Source: Chiridota heheva (Eukaryota; Echinodermata; Holothuroidea; Apodida; Chiridotidae). Taken from it: a stretch of DNA of 64,000 nt. Below, one piece after another: positions 21,892 through 35,486 of the stretch. The stretch is from assembly GCA_020152595.1 (NCBI GenBank), contig JAIGNY010002020.1, positions 1,577,501 to 1,641,500 of the forward strand, read 5' to 3'. How positions within the stretch are numbered: position 1 is the stretch's first letter; each line of letters opens with the position of its first letter. The position numbers and the translations under genes were made by a program. The notes under the pieces were generated by a model. It was not told the DNA's origin. It did no database searches and saw only the letters and a list, made by a program, of their open reading frames with translations.

Positions 21892-23934
21892 CTGCAAAAA
21901 GCAAAACATTACATTGTTAATACAAATTTACTACAATATTAGAGTTTCAGAAACTGTTGGTATATTGAAATCCATGTCAATTGAGGCCCCTGGTACATTG
22001 TATACACATTAGGACACAAGGAGGGGACAATATGATCTGACAACATCACATACATTATATCTACTTTACTGTCATTTTTAACAGATCTCATCTTATAGAA
22101 ACACTTTAAATGCGGCACTTAGAGTAACCTACAGCAGTACAAGTATTTAATCCGTGATGATTTGCATTGTCATGCCCGTTCTAGTCCTTCAGTGATACTG
22201 CATGCCAGGGGTCAAAATTCCCGCTGTTCCGAGAATAGTGTTTTTTAGGCAGGAACAGTGAATTTTCAAATATCACTATTCCATGGAACAGGGTTTTTCT
22301 TTTTCTCAAACATATAGCATCAACATCCTGCAATATATTGTTTTCTGCTCATTAAACATTTCTACGAATAAAATCCCTTATAACAAATATTTTTTAAGCA
22401 TGAAAAACCTTTCTTTTCCCGCAGTTGCCGGCACAATCGATCATAGATGGGCCACTGAAAAAGTATGTCAGTACTTGTTCCACATGGAAAGCAATTCAGT
22501 GCGTACCTGGGAAACAGTTTCCTTTCAGGCTTATACCACAGAGTGGTCGGACAACATATTGACTGTGTACTGTAGCCATATACATCGGCTGTACACAGTC
22601 AGAAGTCATTGTGCAAATTACAAAATGGAAAACTTTTACATTGACTTAACATAACAGCGTCTCTGAATATCGATGACGCACGGCTTAAAATTAAGCCCTT
22701 CCATGACATATTTTAAGGCTGTTGCCTTTTGTCATTGTAAGTTCAAAAATTTGTCCTACTATGTAAAAATAGCATAAACATATTAAAAAGACTTCAACTT
22801 AATGGGCACTTATGTTTTAAACCTAGATGGTATATGTTGGTTAAAATAAGCAATTATTGCACTGATCTTTCTCCACAATGGTTCACTATGCAAAGCGTCT
22901 GTACCTAATTAATTGAAAATACTGCAAACTCACAGCGTACTAAAATTCAGCGTACATTACCAAATCAACAACTAACATGCGTACCAATAATAACAAGCCT
23001 TGATGTTAATAGTATGAATGAGATCTGACAACAATAGATCTGACAACAATACATATGCAAATGAGAATTATCTTTTGAGAATGCAAAAAACAAAATACAG
23101 GTTAAACTTTGAACCATTCATTGTGTTGAAAGAAAGGCAGATTACAGTAAAAACGAAACCAACAAGCAAAAAAGCTGTTTCCACACAGCGGCCTCATCTT
23201 ACAAAAAAGTGCAACTTTCTTTATGCAATCATTACTGAATGGGCACAAATCCGGGGCCCGACTGGGGTATGTATCCTCCCCCCATTATTGGCTAGTGGAA
23301 TCAATGGTACAGACAATCACCCTCACCCCCTTCCCACACACATGAATACTTTTTTGAACCAATGTCATCACGACAGTTACCCAACCTCATTATAGCCCCC
23401 AGTATTTTTATCACATGTCATCTGAATTCAGTAGCCCCTCCCCCCTCCTCCCTCGCCAATTATGTTGCAAGCTCCCCCGCTCTTGTTAGCCACTGCAGTT
23501 ATGCCTATAATACGTTGAAATATTTCTATTCCCTCTTTTATTTCACAAAATTCAATTTTCCACAGTGTGTAATTCAATTTCAATAAGGTACTTTATAAGA
23601 TTTTGTACCAATATGACGATGTTTGGTTGAATTACTTTCCCTCCATTTTTTCCGAATTTGTACCTTTTGTATGGTTATTTTTTGCATCTTAGCGTGTTTT
23701 GTGATTGCCCCCTTCCCCCTCCCCTATCCACCTTCACACACACTTTTGACTTTTCCCCACTTTCAGTTGCCCAAAATATGCCTATATGAAATTTTCCAAA
23801 ATGAAATATTTTGTTACAGGCCTAAAATTGTGTTATTTCATAGATATAAAAAGATGCTTGCTTGAAAAATGCTCCATATATAGAATGAATAAACTAGAAA
23901 CAATGATATGTTTGCGTGATGATTCTGAGAAATT
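21892..23934. other. Upstream of first recognised USP32 exon; no exon found
   Basis: AT-rich with C-rich patches near 23270-23480 and 23700-23760. A 123-codon plus frame at 22283-22654 shows no domain I recognise. No minus-strand sequence resembling the USP32 N terminus was identified. Confidence 0.4.
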
Positions 23935-24510
23935 AATGTAAATTAAGATGAACTTTGTGTGTGAACGCATTTTATTTATTTTTTGACAAAATATAATTTC
24001 CCACCACGTGGTGTAATCAAATTGGCCGAGTCACTCGTTTAACTTTGATAATTGGTCGAAAGATGTTAAAATTACCCGTTGACCCACACATTATAATTTA
24101 TACAAAACAGCCTATAACTTTTGTCAGAAGCATAGTTTTTGTTTAAATACCACATGAATTTCCTTTTCTTCGTACTGCCTTTATGTTTTTGTTTGTTGGG
24201 AAAAAAATGTTCTAGCATGTGGTATAGTCAACTTGACCTCCGCCCTGCCAAATTAATGTAATGGGATACATGACCTCATTAAGATGAACTTGTGTGTGAA
24301 TCCAATTATTTTTTTTTTTTTTTTTGACAAAATATAATTGCCCATTGACCAACAAATTATAATTTATACAAAACAGCTCATAACTTTTGTTAGAAGCATA
24401 ATTTTGTTCAAATCATCTCAGTAAAATTATTTTTCTCCCTACTACCTTAAGTTTTTGTATGTTGGGGAAATATATTTTCCAGCACGTGGTATGGTCTAAT
24501 TGTCCCCCCC
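23935..24510 (+). repeat. Diverged direct duplication, offset about 335 bp
   Basis: Two copies share, in order, gacaaaatataatt, acattataatttatacaaaa, cagcc/tcataacttttgt, agaagcata, ctrccttwagtttttgt-type sequence and a CACGTGGTATGGTC-like end. The copies begin at about 23950 and 24285. Confidence 0.7.
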
Positions 24511-25020
24511 CCCCTCCCTAAACCATGCTGTTTGTCAAGATATAATAGTTTGGGCTACATATTAATGATTTTCAAAAGAATATTTTTATGTCTCACTCAC
24601 ATCCCTGATACTGTATTTGCATGTGTTAACTAAAGCAACTACCAAGGGTTCCATTACTTATTTACCCCATACATACATACAATACATGTTACAGCCTGAC
24701 TTGTGTTTGGAATTTCGACATGTGCCAGCAGCCTTCTGACTATTATTCATTTCTTGTTTCTCTTACAAGTATATTATAACAAAAAAGGTGTAAAGTCCAA
24801 TTTAAAGCAAGGAATTTGCTTTTTTATTGACAAAAATATTGGAACAGTAAAATTTGATCCTGAACAATGTTTTTAAAGAAAGCACTGTTTATAGAACAGT
24901 GGTGAAAAATTTGAAATTTAACCCCTGCATGCTAATGCTAGCAAGTTATCATACCATTAGCATTTGATGTTGGTTGGACATGTCCATTTGATTATACTTG
25001 AAAGTGGGAGTGCTGTACAT

Positions 25021-25275
25021 ACCGTACGTGACACCATCATACCATAAGTGACACCATCATACCGTACGTGACACCATCATACCGTACGTGACACCATCAT
25101 ACCATATGTGACACCATCATACCATACATGACACCATCATACTATACGCGACACCATCATACCATACGTGACACCATACCATACCATACGTGACACCATC
25201 ATACCATACGTGACACCATTATACCGTATGTGACACCATTATACCGTACGTGACACCATCATACTGTATGTAAAC
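25021..25275. repeat. Minisatellite, 20-bp unit, about 12 copies
   Basis: Unit ACCGTACGTGACACCATCAT with variants ACCATACGTG and ACCATAAGTG. Most differences fall at the CpG dinucleotides, as expected of CpG decay. Confidence 0.95.
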
Positions 25276-25679
25276 AAATTAAATGAGGTGTAGCACAAAT
25301 TGAAAGATACAATATTCACATTAATCAGCACAACAATTATTTTCAGTCCACCAAAACCACAAAGAGAGCACCAAACTGTAATAATTGACTGTAATATTGA
25401 CTAATCAGGCTATAGATCAAGGGGTGACTTACTGGAGAGAGGAACAGGACACCAGTCCTCCAGCCCATGCCCATACACCAGCAGACGTTATAGCACTTAC
25501 ATGTACCTGCATCATGTACTAAACAGTACATGTTAAAGATAACATCAATTAAACAAACACTGCTAATCGGAAGAACGTCTTTACAATATGATATTATGAG
25601 GTGTTGTGATGTGCACACACAGACTTGCATATTACAGATCTGAACCAATACCATACAAACCAGAGCCAAAAGGTTTTAT

Positions 25680-26392
25680 GGTTCCGATGCTTTTTTCAAT
25701 ATGCTGATTGATTTGCAAGTTTTGTATTACCTGTCATGTCATTGTATTTCATAAAATATTTGTTTCATGATATTTATTAATAAGCCACGACCAACACGCA
25801 GATCAATAAAATAGACATACCTATTGACAATACTAGCATGTGCACATGATGCAAAACAGACGCACGGTTGCAAATTAACATTATGCCCTGCCTACTAATT
25901 AATATCATTGGTATCACCACCAAAACCAATCAGACACATCCACAGACCATGGGATATCTGTGTACTACATATGACTTGAATCCCATTTATCATTCTTTAT
26001 ATATCATGATTACAAGCTCTTTTCAGCAAAATAATTTTAAGCCCTGCCCACTATACATATTAATGAAATTCAATGTTTTTATGTCATGAAAATGTACACA
26101 CTAGTTAACATCATAATTATATCCAATATGAAGCAAAACAGACTTGTAATTATTAAAATATGAGCATTTCAAGATTTGAACATTAAGTCCTGCTTACTAA
26201 TTAATATGCATGACATCACTACCAGAAACAATAGGGCACATCTACAGACCATGGACTATCTGTGTACCAAATATGACATGAGTGCAGGTTATCATTCTTG
26301 AGATACATGTATAATGTTAACAAACTCTTTTCAGAAAATTCATAATATGCCATCATGACGGCATAGGTTCCCGATGGTATCGCATCGGAACA
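25680..26392 (+). mobile_element. E-family TIR element with internal tandem units, copy 1 (~0.7 kb)
   Basis: Left end GGTTCCGATGC, right end GCATCGGAACA, an inverted repeat of 10 bp. Inside, a leader (caatatgctgattgatttg…aagccacgaccaacacg) is followed by units carrying 'gccctgcctactaattaatat', 'catggactatctgtgtacc', 'atgttaacaaactcttttcag' and an alternating sub-unit with 'cccactatacatattaatg'. No protein is encoded. The same design, with more units, occurs at 52596-54452. Confidence 0.75.
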
Positions 26393-27168
26393 AGAAATAA
26401 GACAGCACTTGACTATTGTGGATAAAAGGTTTCATTTATTTTCATATTGATAAGGTACAAGTTTCAGAACTTCGTAAAGAAAGGGTTCCAATTAAATTCA
26501 TGGTTCTTTTTCACGTGGCAATTAACAGTAACAAATATTTCCTTGGTAGGTAACTACACTGAAAAATACACCCTGTATAATTTTGTATTGATAAAAGAAA
26601 CTGATTTAGTTGCAGTTGGTCTGCTGAACAATAACAATGACATTCCAGGTTTGCCACCAGTGATGAAGTACATACTATGGGAATGTTAACAGTACAATCA
26701 CTTCTTTTTTATGAATAATGAAGTTGAGTGACAGTATATCTATTGTGTAAATAATGCAGCTTGGATTAAAGGGAAGGAAAATCATTAAAGAATTGAGCAA
26801 ACTTATAACCTAATGCTAATACTCCTCAATGTTTTTCAAATGGAAAGTGTGAGAATGAAACCATTAGTGTAGATACTTAAGTGAAACATTGCTTTTTTTT
26901 TTATATATAAAAAATGCTTTCTAAAAGGGAACTAAACCTTCCTTTCCAAGAAAGATTTATCATGTTTGTATTGCCTATTATACAGAAGGCTTCTTGGCAT
27001 GTGTCCCAAAATATGGAAGCCATTTTTCTCAAATTCCCTTGGCTTTGGCACTCTCCAAATACGAAGCAATTTAGCAAACTTCTTCATGGAGAATCTGTAA
27101 AATATACAGACTGCCTAAACTGTATATGGACATGCATGGGCAACATTCGATCATTCAAAGTTTCCTTT
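26393..27168. other. No recognisable feature
   Basis: AT-rich sequence. Open frames of 80 and 107 codons (26447-26689, 26914-27237, plus) have no similarity that I recognise. Confidence 0.4.
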
Positions 27169-27440
27169 GGTTTGTTGATGTTTAACGGCACTGCAACAGT
27201 CAAATGTGCCAAGACGGTTTTAATAAATAATGTATAAGAGTACGGATAGTGAGGAGATGACTGTTTAGGGAAAACCTAAATGTCGGAGAAAAAGTTGGGG
27301 GTGTGTAAAGTTAAGTGTAGAAGGAGAGGAGATTATATGTGGTGGAAGAGGTTGTTGTTGCGGAGGAAGTTGATGATGTTTGAGGAAGAATTGTTTTCGA
27401 ATAGGTCCGAGATTGAGGAGAGAAGAGATCTGGAGTTCTG
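27169..27440 (+). repeat. Possible diverged relative of R1
   Basis: ggtttgttgatgtttaacgg, then cactgcaacagtcaaatgtgcc, parallels the R1 head. A purine-rich body (gtagaaggagaggagatt, ggaggaagttgatgatg) follows. Similarity is partial. Confidence 0.35.
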
Positions 27441-27460
27441 GTAAAGGGGACAGGTTAAGA

Positions 27461-27563
27461 ATTGTTTTAAAATCTATATTGTTTTAATAGCTATATTGTT
27501 TTAATAGCTATATTGTTTTAAATCTATATTGTTTTAAAATCTATATTGTTTTAAAATCTATAT
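27461..27563. repeat. Short tandem repeat, about 17-18 bp, six copies
   Basis: Unit ctatattgttttaaaat with small variants (ttttaatag). Confidence 0.9.
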
Positions 27564-28009
27564 AACAAACATTGAAAGGAGCACCAATAAATCAAAACTA
27601 GATCAAACTTAGATTACATAGAACTCCTACTTTTCAGGCATCATTATAACAAATTTTATGTTGAATTTTTGTGATGTGTGACTGAGCAACGTCGTATTTT
27701 CCTCTTCACTATCCCTCGTAATTCTTCAAGAAGTGCACCAAATTCTGACCAAATATTTTCTAGACTTTCCAAACAAATTCTGGCAGGAATGTACTTTCTT
27801 ATCATTTACAATGACTGGAATTCAATAAAGAATTTTAACGAATAACTTTACACAATGTACATGCATCACAAATTTAGCTTAATTGTATCCTTAGACTTTT
27901 ATTAAATTTTGATTAGAGATGGCAAGGAGGAAAAGGGGGAGAAAAATGGGGAAGAAAACAGGGAGGAAGAAAATGGAAACAGGAAAGGGAAAGAGGACAG
28001 GTACACATA
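27564..28009. other. Flank of the 113-bp array with a purine-rich tract
   Basis: AT-rich, then a purine tract (about 27915-28000: ggaggaaaagggggagaaaa and similar). No coding signal. Confidence 0.5.
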
Positions 28010-30152
28010 TCGTTAGGGTACAGGCAAAAGGAAACCACCAATGGGGAATAAGATGGCTGTACACTTTTGTTTTACTACTGTAGCTACCAAGAAGTCAAAT
28101 CCAAACTGATGACATGAGTTTCAAATTAGGGTACAGGCAAAAGGGAACCACCAATGGGGAATAAGATGGCTGTACACTTTTGTTTTACTACTGTAGCTAC
28201 CAAGAAGTCAAATCCAAACTGATGACATGAGTTTCAAATTAGGGTACAAGCAAAAGGGAACCACCAATGGGGAGTAAGATGGCTGTACACTTTTGTTTTA
28301 CTACTGTAGCTACCAAGAAGTCAAATCCAAACTGATGACATGAGTTTCAAATTAGGGTACAGGCAAAAGGAAACCACCAATGGGGAATAAGATGGCTGTA
28401 CACTTTTGTTTTACTACTGTAGCTACCAAGAAGTCAAATCCAAACTGATGACATGAGTCTCAAATTAGGGTACAGGCAAAAGGAAACCACCAATGGGGAG
28501 TAAGATGGCTGTACACTTTTGTTTTACTACTGTAGCTACCAAGAAGTCAAATCCAAACTGATGACATGAGTTTCAAATTAGGGTACAGGCAAAAGGAAAC
28601 CACCAATGGGAGTAAGATGGCTGTACACTTTTGTTTTACTACTGTAGCTACCAAGAAGTCAAATCCAAACTGATGACATGAGTCTCAAATTAGGTACAGG
28701 CAAAAGGAAACCACCCATGGGGAGTAAGATGGCTGTACACTTTTGTTTTACTACTGTAGCTACCAAGAAGTCAAATCCAAACTGATGACATGAGTTTCAA
28801 ATTAGGGTACAGGCAAAAGGAAACCACCAATGGGGAATAAGATGGCTGTACACTTTTGTTTTACTACTGTAGCTACCAAGAAGTCAAATCCAAACTGATG
28901 ACATGAGTCTCAAATTAGGGTACAGGCAAAAGGAAACCACCAATGGGGAGTAAGATGGCTGTACACTTTTGTTTTACTACTGTAGCTACCAAGAAGTCAA
29001 ATCCAAACTGATGACATGAGTTTCAAATTAGGGTACAGGCAAAAGGAAACCACCAATGGGGAGTAAGATGGCTGTACACTTTTGTTTTACTACTGTAGCT
29101 ACCAAGAAGTCAAATCCAAACTGATGACATGAGTCTCAAATTAGGTACAGGCAAAGGAAACCACCCATGGGGAATAAGATGGCTGTACACTTTTGTTTTA
29201 CTACTGTAGCTACCAGGAAGTCAAATCCAAACTGATGACATGAGTCTCAAATTAGGGTACAGGCAAAAGGAAACCACCCATGGGGAATAAGATGGCTGTA
29301 CACTTTTGTTTTACTACTGTAGCTACCAGGAAGTCAAATCCAAACTGATGACATGAGTCTCAAATTAGGTACAGGCAAAGGAAACCACCAATGGGGAATA
29401 AGATGGCTGCACACTTTTGTTTTACTACTGTAGCTACCAAGAAGTCAAATCCAAACTGATGACATGAGTTTCAAATTAGGGTACAGGCAAAAGGAAACCA
29501 CCAATGGGGAGTAAGATGGCTGTACACTTTTGTTTTACTACTGTAGCTACCAAGAAGTCAAATCCAAACTGATGACATGAGTCTCAAATTAGGGTACAGG
29601 CAAAAGGAAACCACCAATGGGGAATAAGATGGCTGTACACTTTTGTTTTACTACTGTAGCTACCAAGAAGTCAAATCCAAACTGATGACATGAGTTTCAA
29701 ATTAGGGTACAGGCAAAAGGAAACCACCAATGGGGAATAAGATGGCTGTACACTTTTGTTTTACTACTGTAGCTACCAAGAAGTCAAATCCAAACTGATG
29801 ACATGAGTTTCAAATTAGGTACAGGCAAAGGAAACCACCAATGGGGAATAAGATGGCTGTACACTTTTGTTTTACTACTGTAGCTACCAAGAAGTCAAAT
29901 CCAAACTGATGACATGAGTCTCAAATTAGGGTACAGGCAAAAGGAAACCACCAATGGGGAATAAGATGGCTGTACACTTTTGTTTTACTACTGTAGCTAC
30001 CAAGAAGTCAAATCCAAACTGATGACATGAGTTTCAAATTAGGGTACAGGCAAAAGGAAACCACCAATGGGGAGTAAGATGGCTGTACACTTTTGTTTTA
30101 CTACTGTAGCTACCAGGAGGTCAAATCCAAACTGATGACATGAATTTCAATC
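28010..30152. repeat. Highly homogeneous minisatellite, 113-bp unit, 19 copies
   Basis: Units contain caggcaaaaggaaaccacca, ggggaataagatggctgtac, acttttgttttactactgta and ctgatgacatgagtttcaaa. Neighbouring copies differ at only a few sites: gagttt/gagtct, ggaataag/ggagtaag, caccaa/caccca, and a 2-3 nt length change at attaggGtac and caaaAgg. The last unit ends in a variant gaatttcaatcatt and the array then stops abruptly. No open frame runs through it. Confidence 0.97.
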
Positions 30153-31159
30153 ATTTAAGGACTTTGTGGGCTTCTTTTTAATGTAACTGTAATTGACTTC
30201 CAGTTCAAAGAATCACACAATATATAAACTGTTCAATGCATCAACATCAAGGTACTGTACATACAATAATACAAAAATATTTAAAAAATAGCTACGATAG
30301 AAAAACTTGGTAATAACACAGTGCAGAATCTTTAAAACAATTTTATTTGACTTTTAACTTAATACATGCATCAACAATTAGAAACATATACAACAATTAA
30401 AGAATAAAAACCAAGAAAAAACTCTTGCTCGGGTACATAGAAACCAAGATTCAAGGTACTGTATAATACTGTATACTGTAGAACATGCCATTTTCTATAA
30501 AACGAACAACCTCATTGAATTTACCGATTGATATTTGTACAAACTTCTTTCAACCTCTAGAACAATATTAATTGTGAATATTGAAAATCATAGTTGACGG
30601 TACATGATGGGAGTTCAAAAGTGGAGGGTATCCCTTCTATGACAAGAAAAATCAACAATCAATATAATCAGTTATTGTATTATGTAATACAGTAACTTAA
30701 AGCAGGGATATGTTATTTGCTTGAAGTAACAACAGGATACAGGTGTTTACTTTTTAATAAAAAAACATTTCTTAGAGCTTCATGAATGTTTGTTCTGTGA
30801 GTTCATATGTCACATCCCATCATTCTTTCATATTGACAGTACCTGTCATTGCTAATTTCATGTAAACCCACAGCTTCTAATGCTTTTAGAGTGAGCAATG
30901 TTTGGCTTGGACAATAATAGTTTACACACTGGAACAAAGTCCAATCTGAATATTCACAGTATCTTCAGTCTGTGACTGCCAGAACAAACACTCAAAAAAG
31001 ACAACAGTTGGATATACCGTATTCTTAATATACAGGATTCTAACCAAATTCGTATGCAAATCTCAGTTTTAAAGAACAGCAAACCTTCAATGTTGGTAGA
31101 TATATAAACTGGTTAAAAAGTTACACAAATTAGATCTGCATGTGAAACTTATTTCAGAT
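30153..31159. other. Spacer between the 113-bp and 22-bp arrays
   Basis: AT-rich, with scattered TACTGTA motifs that foreshadow the following 22-bp array. No gene recognised. Confidence 0.5.
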
Positions 31160-32200
31160 ATAATATACTGTACCATCCATTTATTATATACTGTATCATC
31201 CATTACTTTATACTGTACCATCCATTATAATATACTGTACCATCCTTTATAATATACTGTACCATTCTTTATATAACATACATTCTTTATAACATACTGT
31301 ACCATCCATCATAATATACTGTACCATCCTTTATGATATACTGTACCATCCATTATAACATACTGTACCATCCTTTATTATACACTGTACCATCCTTTAT
31401 TATATACTGTACCATCCTTTATAACATACTGTACCATCCTTTATTATATACTGTACCATCCTTTATAATATACTGTACCATCCATTATAATATACTGTAC
31501 TATCCATTATTATATACTGTACCTACCATTATAATATATTGTACCATCCATTATAATATACTGCACTATCCATTATTATATACTGTATCATCCTTTATTA
31601 CATACTTTACCGTCCTTTATTATATACTGCACCATCCTTTATTACATACTGTACCATCCTTTATAATATACTGTACCATCCTTTATTATATACTGTACCA
31701 TCCTTTATTACATACTGTACCATCCTTTATTATATACTGTACCATCCTTTATTATATACTGTACCATCCTTTATTATATACTGTACCATCCTTTATTACA
31801 TACTGTACCATCCTTTATTACATACTTTACCGTCCTTTATTATATACTGTACCATTCTTTATTACATACTGTACCATCCTTTATAATATACTGTACCATC
31901 CTTTATTATATACTCTACCATCCTTTATTATATACTGTACCATCCTTTATTACATACTTTACGTCCTTTATTATATACTGTACCATCCTTTATTACATAC
32001 TGTACCATCCTTTATAATATACTGTACCATCCTTTATTATATACTCTACCATCCTTTATTATATACTGTACCATCCTTTATTACATACTTTACCGTCCTT
32101 TATTATATACTGTACCATCCTTTATTACATACTGTACCATCCTTTATAATATACTGTACCATCCTTTATTATATACTCTACCATTCTTTATTCCACTCAA
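31160..32200. repeat. Minisatellite, 22-bp unit, about 47 copies
   Basis: Unit TACTGTACCATCCTTTATTA plus TA, with ATTA/ATAA, CATCCA/CATCCT and TACTTTACCG variants. Because 22 is not a multiple of three, a 312-codon open frame on the plus strand is simply the unit read in three successive phases (a 22-residue peptide repeat). Confidence 0.97.
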
Positions 32201-32212
32201 AAATGGAAACAA

Positions 32213-32612
32213 CTTTAAAGGAATATTCCATGGATTTTCATTTTTTTATATATGATAGAGAAAATTTGTAGGAACAAAGTGGTGAAAGTGGTATTTCTTA
32301 TAAATTTAATCACACTTTTTTACATTATCATACAGCATTTGTGGTTCATTATACAGATAGGTGGAATACATAATTTACAAGAAAACATCTTGTTTTTTTG
32401 AAGAAATACAAAAGAAATTTCGTTGAAATTGTCTATATGACATCACAGATGTTGCCAATCAGTCACTTTTGTCCAAATTCAAAAATACTTTACAATTTTG
32501 TAACTTCTAAATGAAAAATAGATATTAACATAGTTTTTTCTCACCATTTTTTTCTTTTTTTTTTCTCTTATATATATGAAAAATGAAAATCCATGTGAAT
32601 ATTCCTTTGAAG
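32213..32612. mobile_element. MITE-like element with ~40-bp inverted repeats (TAAAGGAATATTCC family)
   Basis: The left end begins CTTTAAAGGAATATTCCATG and continues through gattttcattttttt. The right end is its near-complement, ending CATGTGAATATTCCTTTGAAG. About 40 bp are paired with few mismatches. The central ~300 bp is AT-rich and non-coding. It sits in the short gap between the 22-bp and 45-bp arrays. The end motif is shared with the elements at 36.2 and 43.0 kb. Confidence 0.75.
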
Positions 32613-32793
32613 GACCTGGCAGCCAATTAAGAGCATATTTTAAGAGCATATTTTTCTGGAGTCTCAAGAATAAATACACTGTTTCTGCATGTACTGAAAA
32701 CCTTCCTATGAGTACTTACATAATGTTTCATTGACATATCAAAAAATTAGACCTTTGTTAAAACTTCCCTTCATTTAGCAAAAAAGACGCATT

Positions 32794-35150
32794 ACCATAC
32801 CACCACCATAATGATACACATTGTGCACCTCAGAGAATCCATCTACACCACCATAATGATACACATTGTGCACCTCAGAGAAGCCATCTACACCACCATA
32901 ATGATACACATTGTGCACCTCAGAGAATCCATCTACACCACCATAATGATACACATTGTGCACCTCAGAGAAGCCATCTACACCACCATAATGATACACA
33001 TTGTGCACCTCAGAGAAGCCATCTACACCACCATAATGATACACATTGTGCATCACAGAGAAGCCATCTACACCACCATAATGATACACATTGTGCACCT
33101 CAGAGAATCCATCTACACCACCATAATGATACACATTGTGCACCTCAGAGAAGCCATCTACAGCACCATAATGATTCACATTGTGCACCTCAGAGAATCC
33201 ATCTACACCACCATAATGATTCACATTGTGCACCTCAGACAATCCATCTACACCACCATAATGATACACACTGTGCACCTCAGACAATCCATCTATACCA
33301 CCATAATGATACACATTGTTCACCTCAGAGAATCCATCTACACCACCATAATGATACACACTGTGCACCTCAGACAATCCATCTATACCACCATAATGAT
33401 ACACATTGTTCACCTCAGAGAATCCATCTACACCACCATAATGATACACATTGTGCACCTCAGAGAATCCATCTACACCACCATAATGATACACATTGTA
33501 CACCTCAGAAAATCCATCTACACCACCATAATGATACACATTGTACACCTCAGAGAATCCATGTACACCACCATAATGATACACATTGTGCACCTCAGAG
33601 AATCCATCTACACCATCATAATGATACACATTGTGCACCTCAGAGAAGCCATCTACACCACCATAATGATACATTGTGCACCTCAGAGAAGCCATCTACA
33701 CCACCATAATGATACACATTGTGCACCTCAGAGAATCCATCTACACCACCATAATGATACCACATTGATACACATGTGCACCTCAGAGAAGCCATCTACA
33801 CCACCATAATGATACACATTGTGCACCTCAGAGATTGTGCACCTCAGACAAGCCATCTACACCACCATAATGATACACATTGTGCACCTCAGACAAATAT
33901 ACCATTTACACCACCATCTACACCATCATGATACACATTGTGCACCTCAGAGAAGCCATCTACAGCACCATAATGATACACATTGTACACCTCAGAGAAT
34001 CCATCTACACCACCATAATGATACACATTGTGCACCTCAGAGAATCCATTTACACCACCATAATGATACACATTGTACACCTCAGAGAATCCATTTACAC
34101 CACCATAATGATACACATTGTGCACCTCAGAGAAGCCATCTACACCACCATAATGATACACATTGTGCACCTCAGAGAATCCATTTACACCACCATAATG
34201 ATACACATTGTACACCTCAGAGAATCCATCTACAACACCATAATGATTCACATTGTACACCTCAGAGAATCCATCTACACCACCATAATAATACAAATTG
34301 TACACCTCAGAGAATCCATCTACACCACCATAATGATACACATTGTGCACCTCAGAGAATCCATTTACACCACCATAATGATACACATTGTACACCTCAG
34401 AGAATCCATTTACACCACCATAATGATACACATTGTACACCTCAGAGAATCCATCTACACCACCATAATAATACAAATTGTACACCTCAGAGAAGCTATC
34501 TACACCACCATAATGATACACATTGTGCACCTCAGAGAATCCATCTACACCACCATAATGATACATTTTGTGCACCTCAGAGAATCCATCTACAGCACCA
34601 TGATACAAATTGTACACCTCAGAGAAGCCATCTACACCACCATAATGATAGACATTGTGCACCTCAGATGATCCATCTACACCACCATAATGATACACAT
34701 TGTGCACCTCAGAGAATCCATATACACCACCATAATGATACACATTGTGCACCTCAGAGAATCCATCTACAGCACCATAATGATACACATTGTGCACCTC
34801 AGAGAATCCATCTACACCACCATGATACACATTGTGCACCTCTGACAATCCATCTACACCACCATAATGATAAACATTGTGCACTTAGAAAAGCCATCTA
34901 CACCACCATAATGATACACATTGTGCACCTCAGAGGATCCATCTACACCACCATAATGATACACATTGTGCACCTCAGAGAATCCATATACACCACCATA
35001 ATGATACACATTGTGCACCTCAGAGAATCCATCTACACCACCATAATGATAAACATTGTGCACTTAGAAAAGCCATCTACACCACCATAACAATACACAT
35101 TGTGCACCTCAGAGAATCCATCTACACCACCATAATGATACATTTTGTGC
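32794..35150. repeat. Minisatellite, 45-bp unit, about 52 copies, open in several frames
   Basis: Units contain gagaatccatctacaccacc, ataatgatacacattgtgca and cctca. Common variants are AAG/AAT CC, GTGCAC/GTACAC and ATCTAC/ATTTAC; a few units are shortened. As 45 is 15 codons and the unit holds no stop in several phases, long frames exist on both strands: plus 32811-33809, 33819-35090 and 33880-34671; minus 32775-33695 and 33889-34884. The peptide units are IHIVHLRESIYTTIM, HCAPQRIHLHHHNDT and VYHYGGVDGFSEVHN. No flanking gene structure supports translation. Confidence 0.95.
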
Positions 35151-35486
35151 TTCCTGTCAGAAGTCAATGCACACTGACATGCTGTAGGTACTGTATTCTG
35201 TAAACATTGTTCATGTTTTGTTATGGATTAATTTTCAGTCGCCTTAAAGGGCTTGTCTTTACTGAAGTCCATATCACCAGCAAACAAGAAGAGTATGATC
35301 CATACATCATATCCTAAGCAGGGAGCCTACCATCCCTAAGCAAGCAAAGGTTGTTGATTTATACAGCACTATGCACCCTTTATAAAGGCAAGACTGTGAA
35401 CGAGGCAACAGTATAGGTACAATACTGGTAATACCCATTTAACCGGTGCTTGCTCTTCCTCTGTTTAGCCACTTTTACACTTTATG
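35151..35486. other. No recognisable feature
   Basis: Unique-looking AT-rich sequence between the 45-bp array and a possible TIR element. Confidence 0.4.

Noticed and set aside
22283-22654. 123-codon plus frame as a gene
   Set aside because: No recognisable domain or splice context; kept only as unassigned sequence.
28010-30152. CRISPR-like array
   Set aside because: The 113-bp units are contiguous with no unique spacers, in animal DNA with introns; a plain minisatellite.
31333-32271. 312-codon open frame (IYCTILYYILYHP repeats) as a gene
   Set aside because: It is the 22-bp minisatellite read in three successive phases; no start context, splice structure or non-repeat domain.
32775-35090. 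Large frames of 263-423 codons on both strands as repeat-protein genes
   Set aside because: A 45-bp unit without stops gives such frames automatically on both strands; no gene structure around it.
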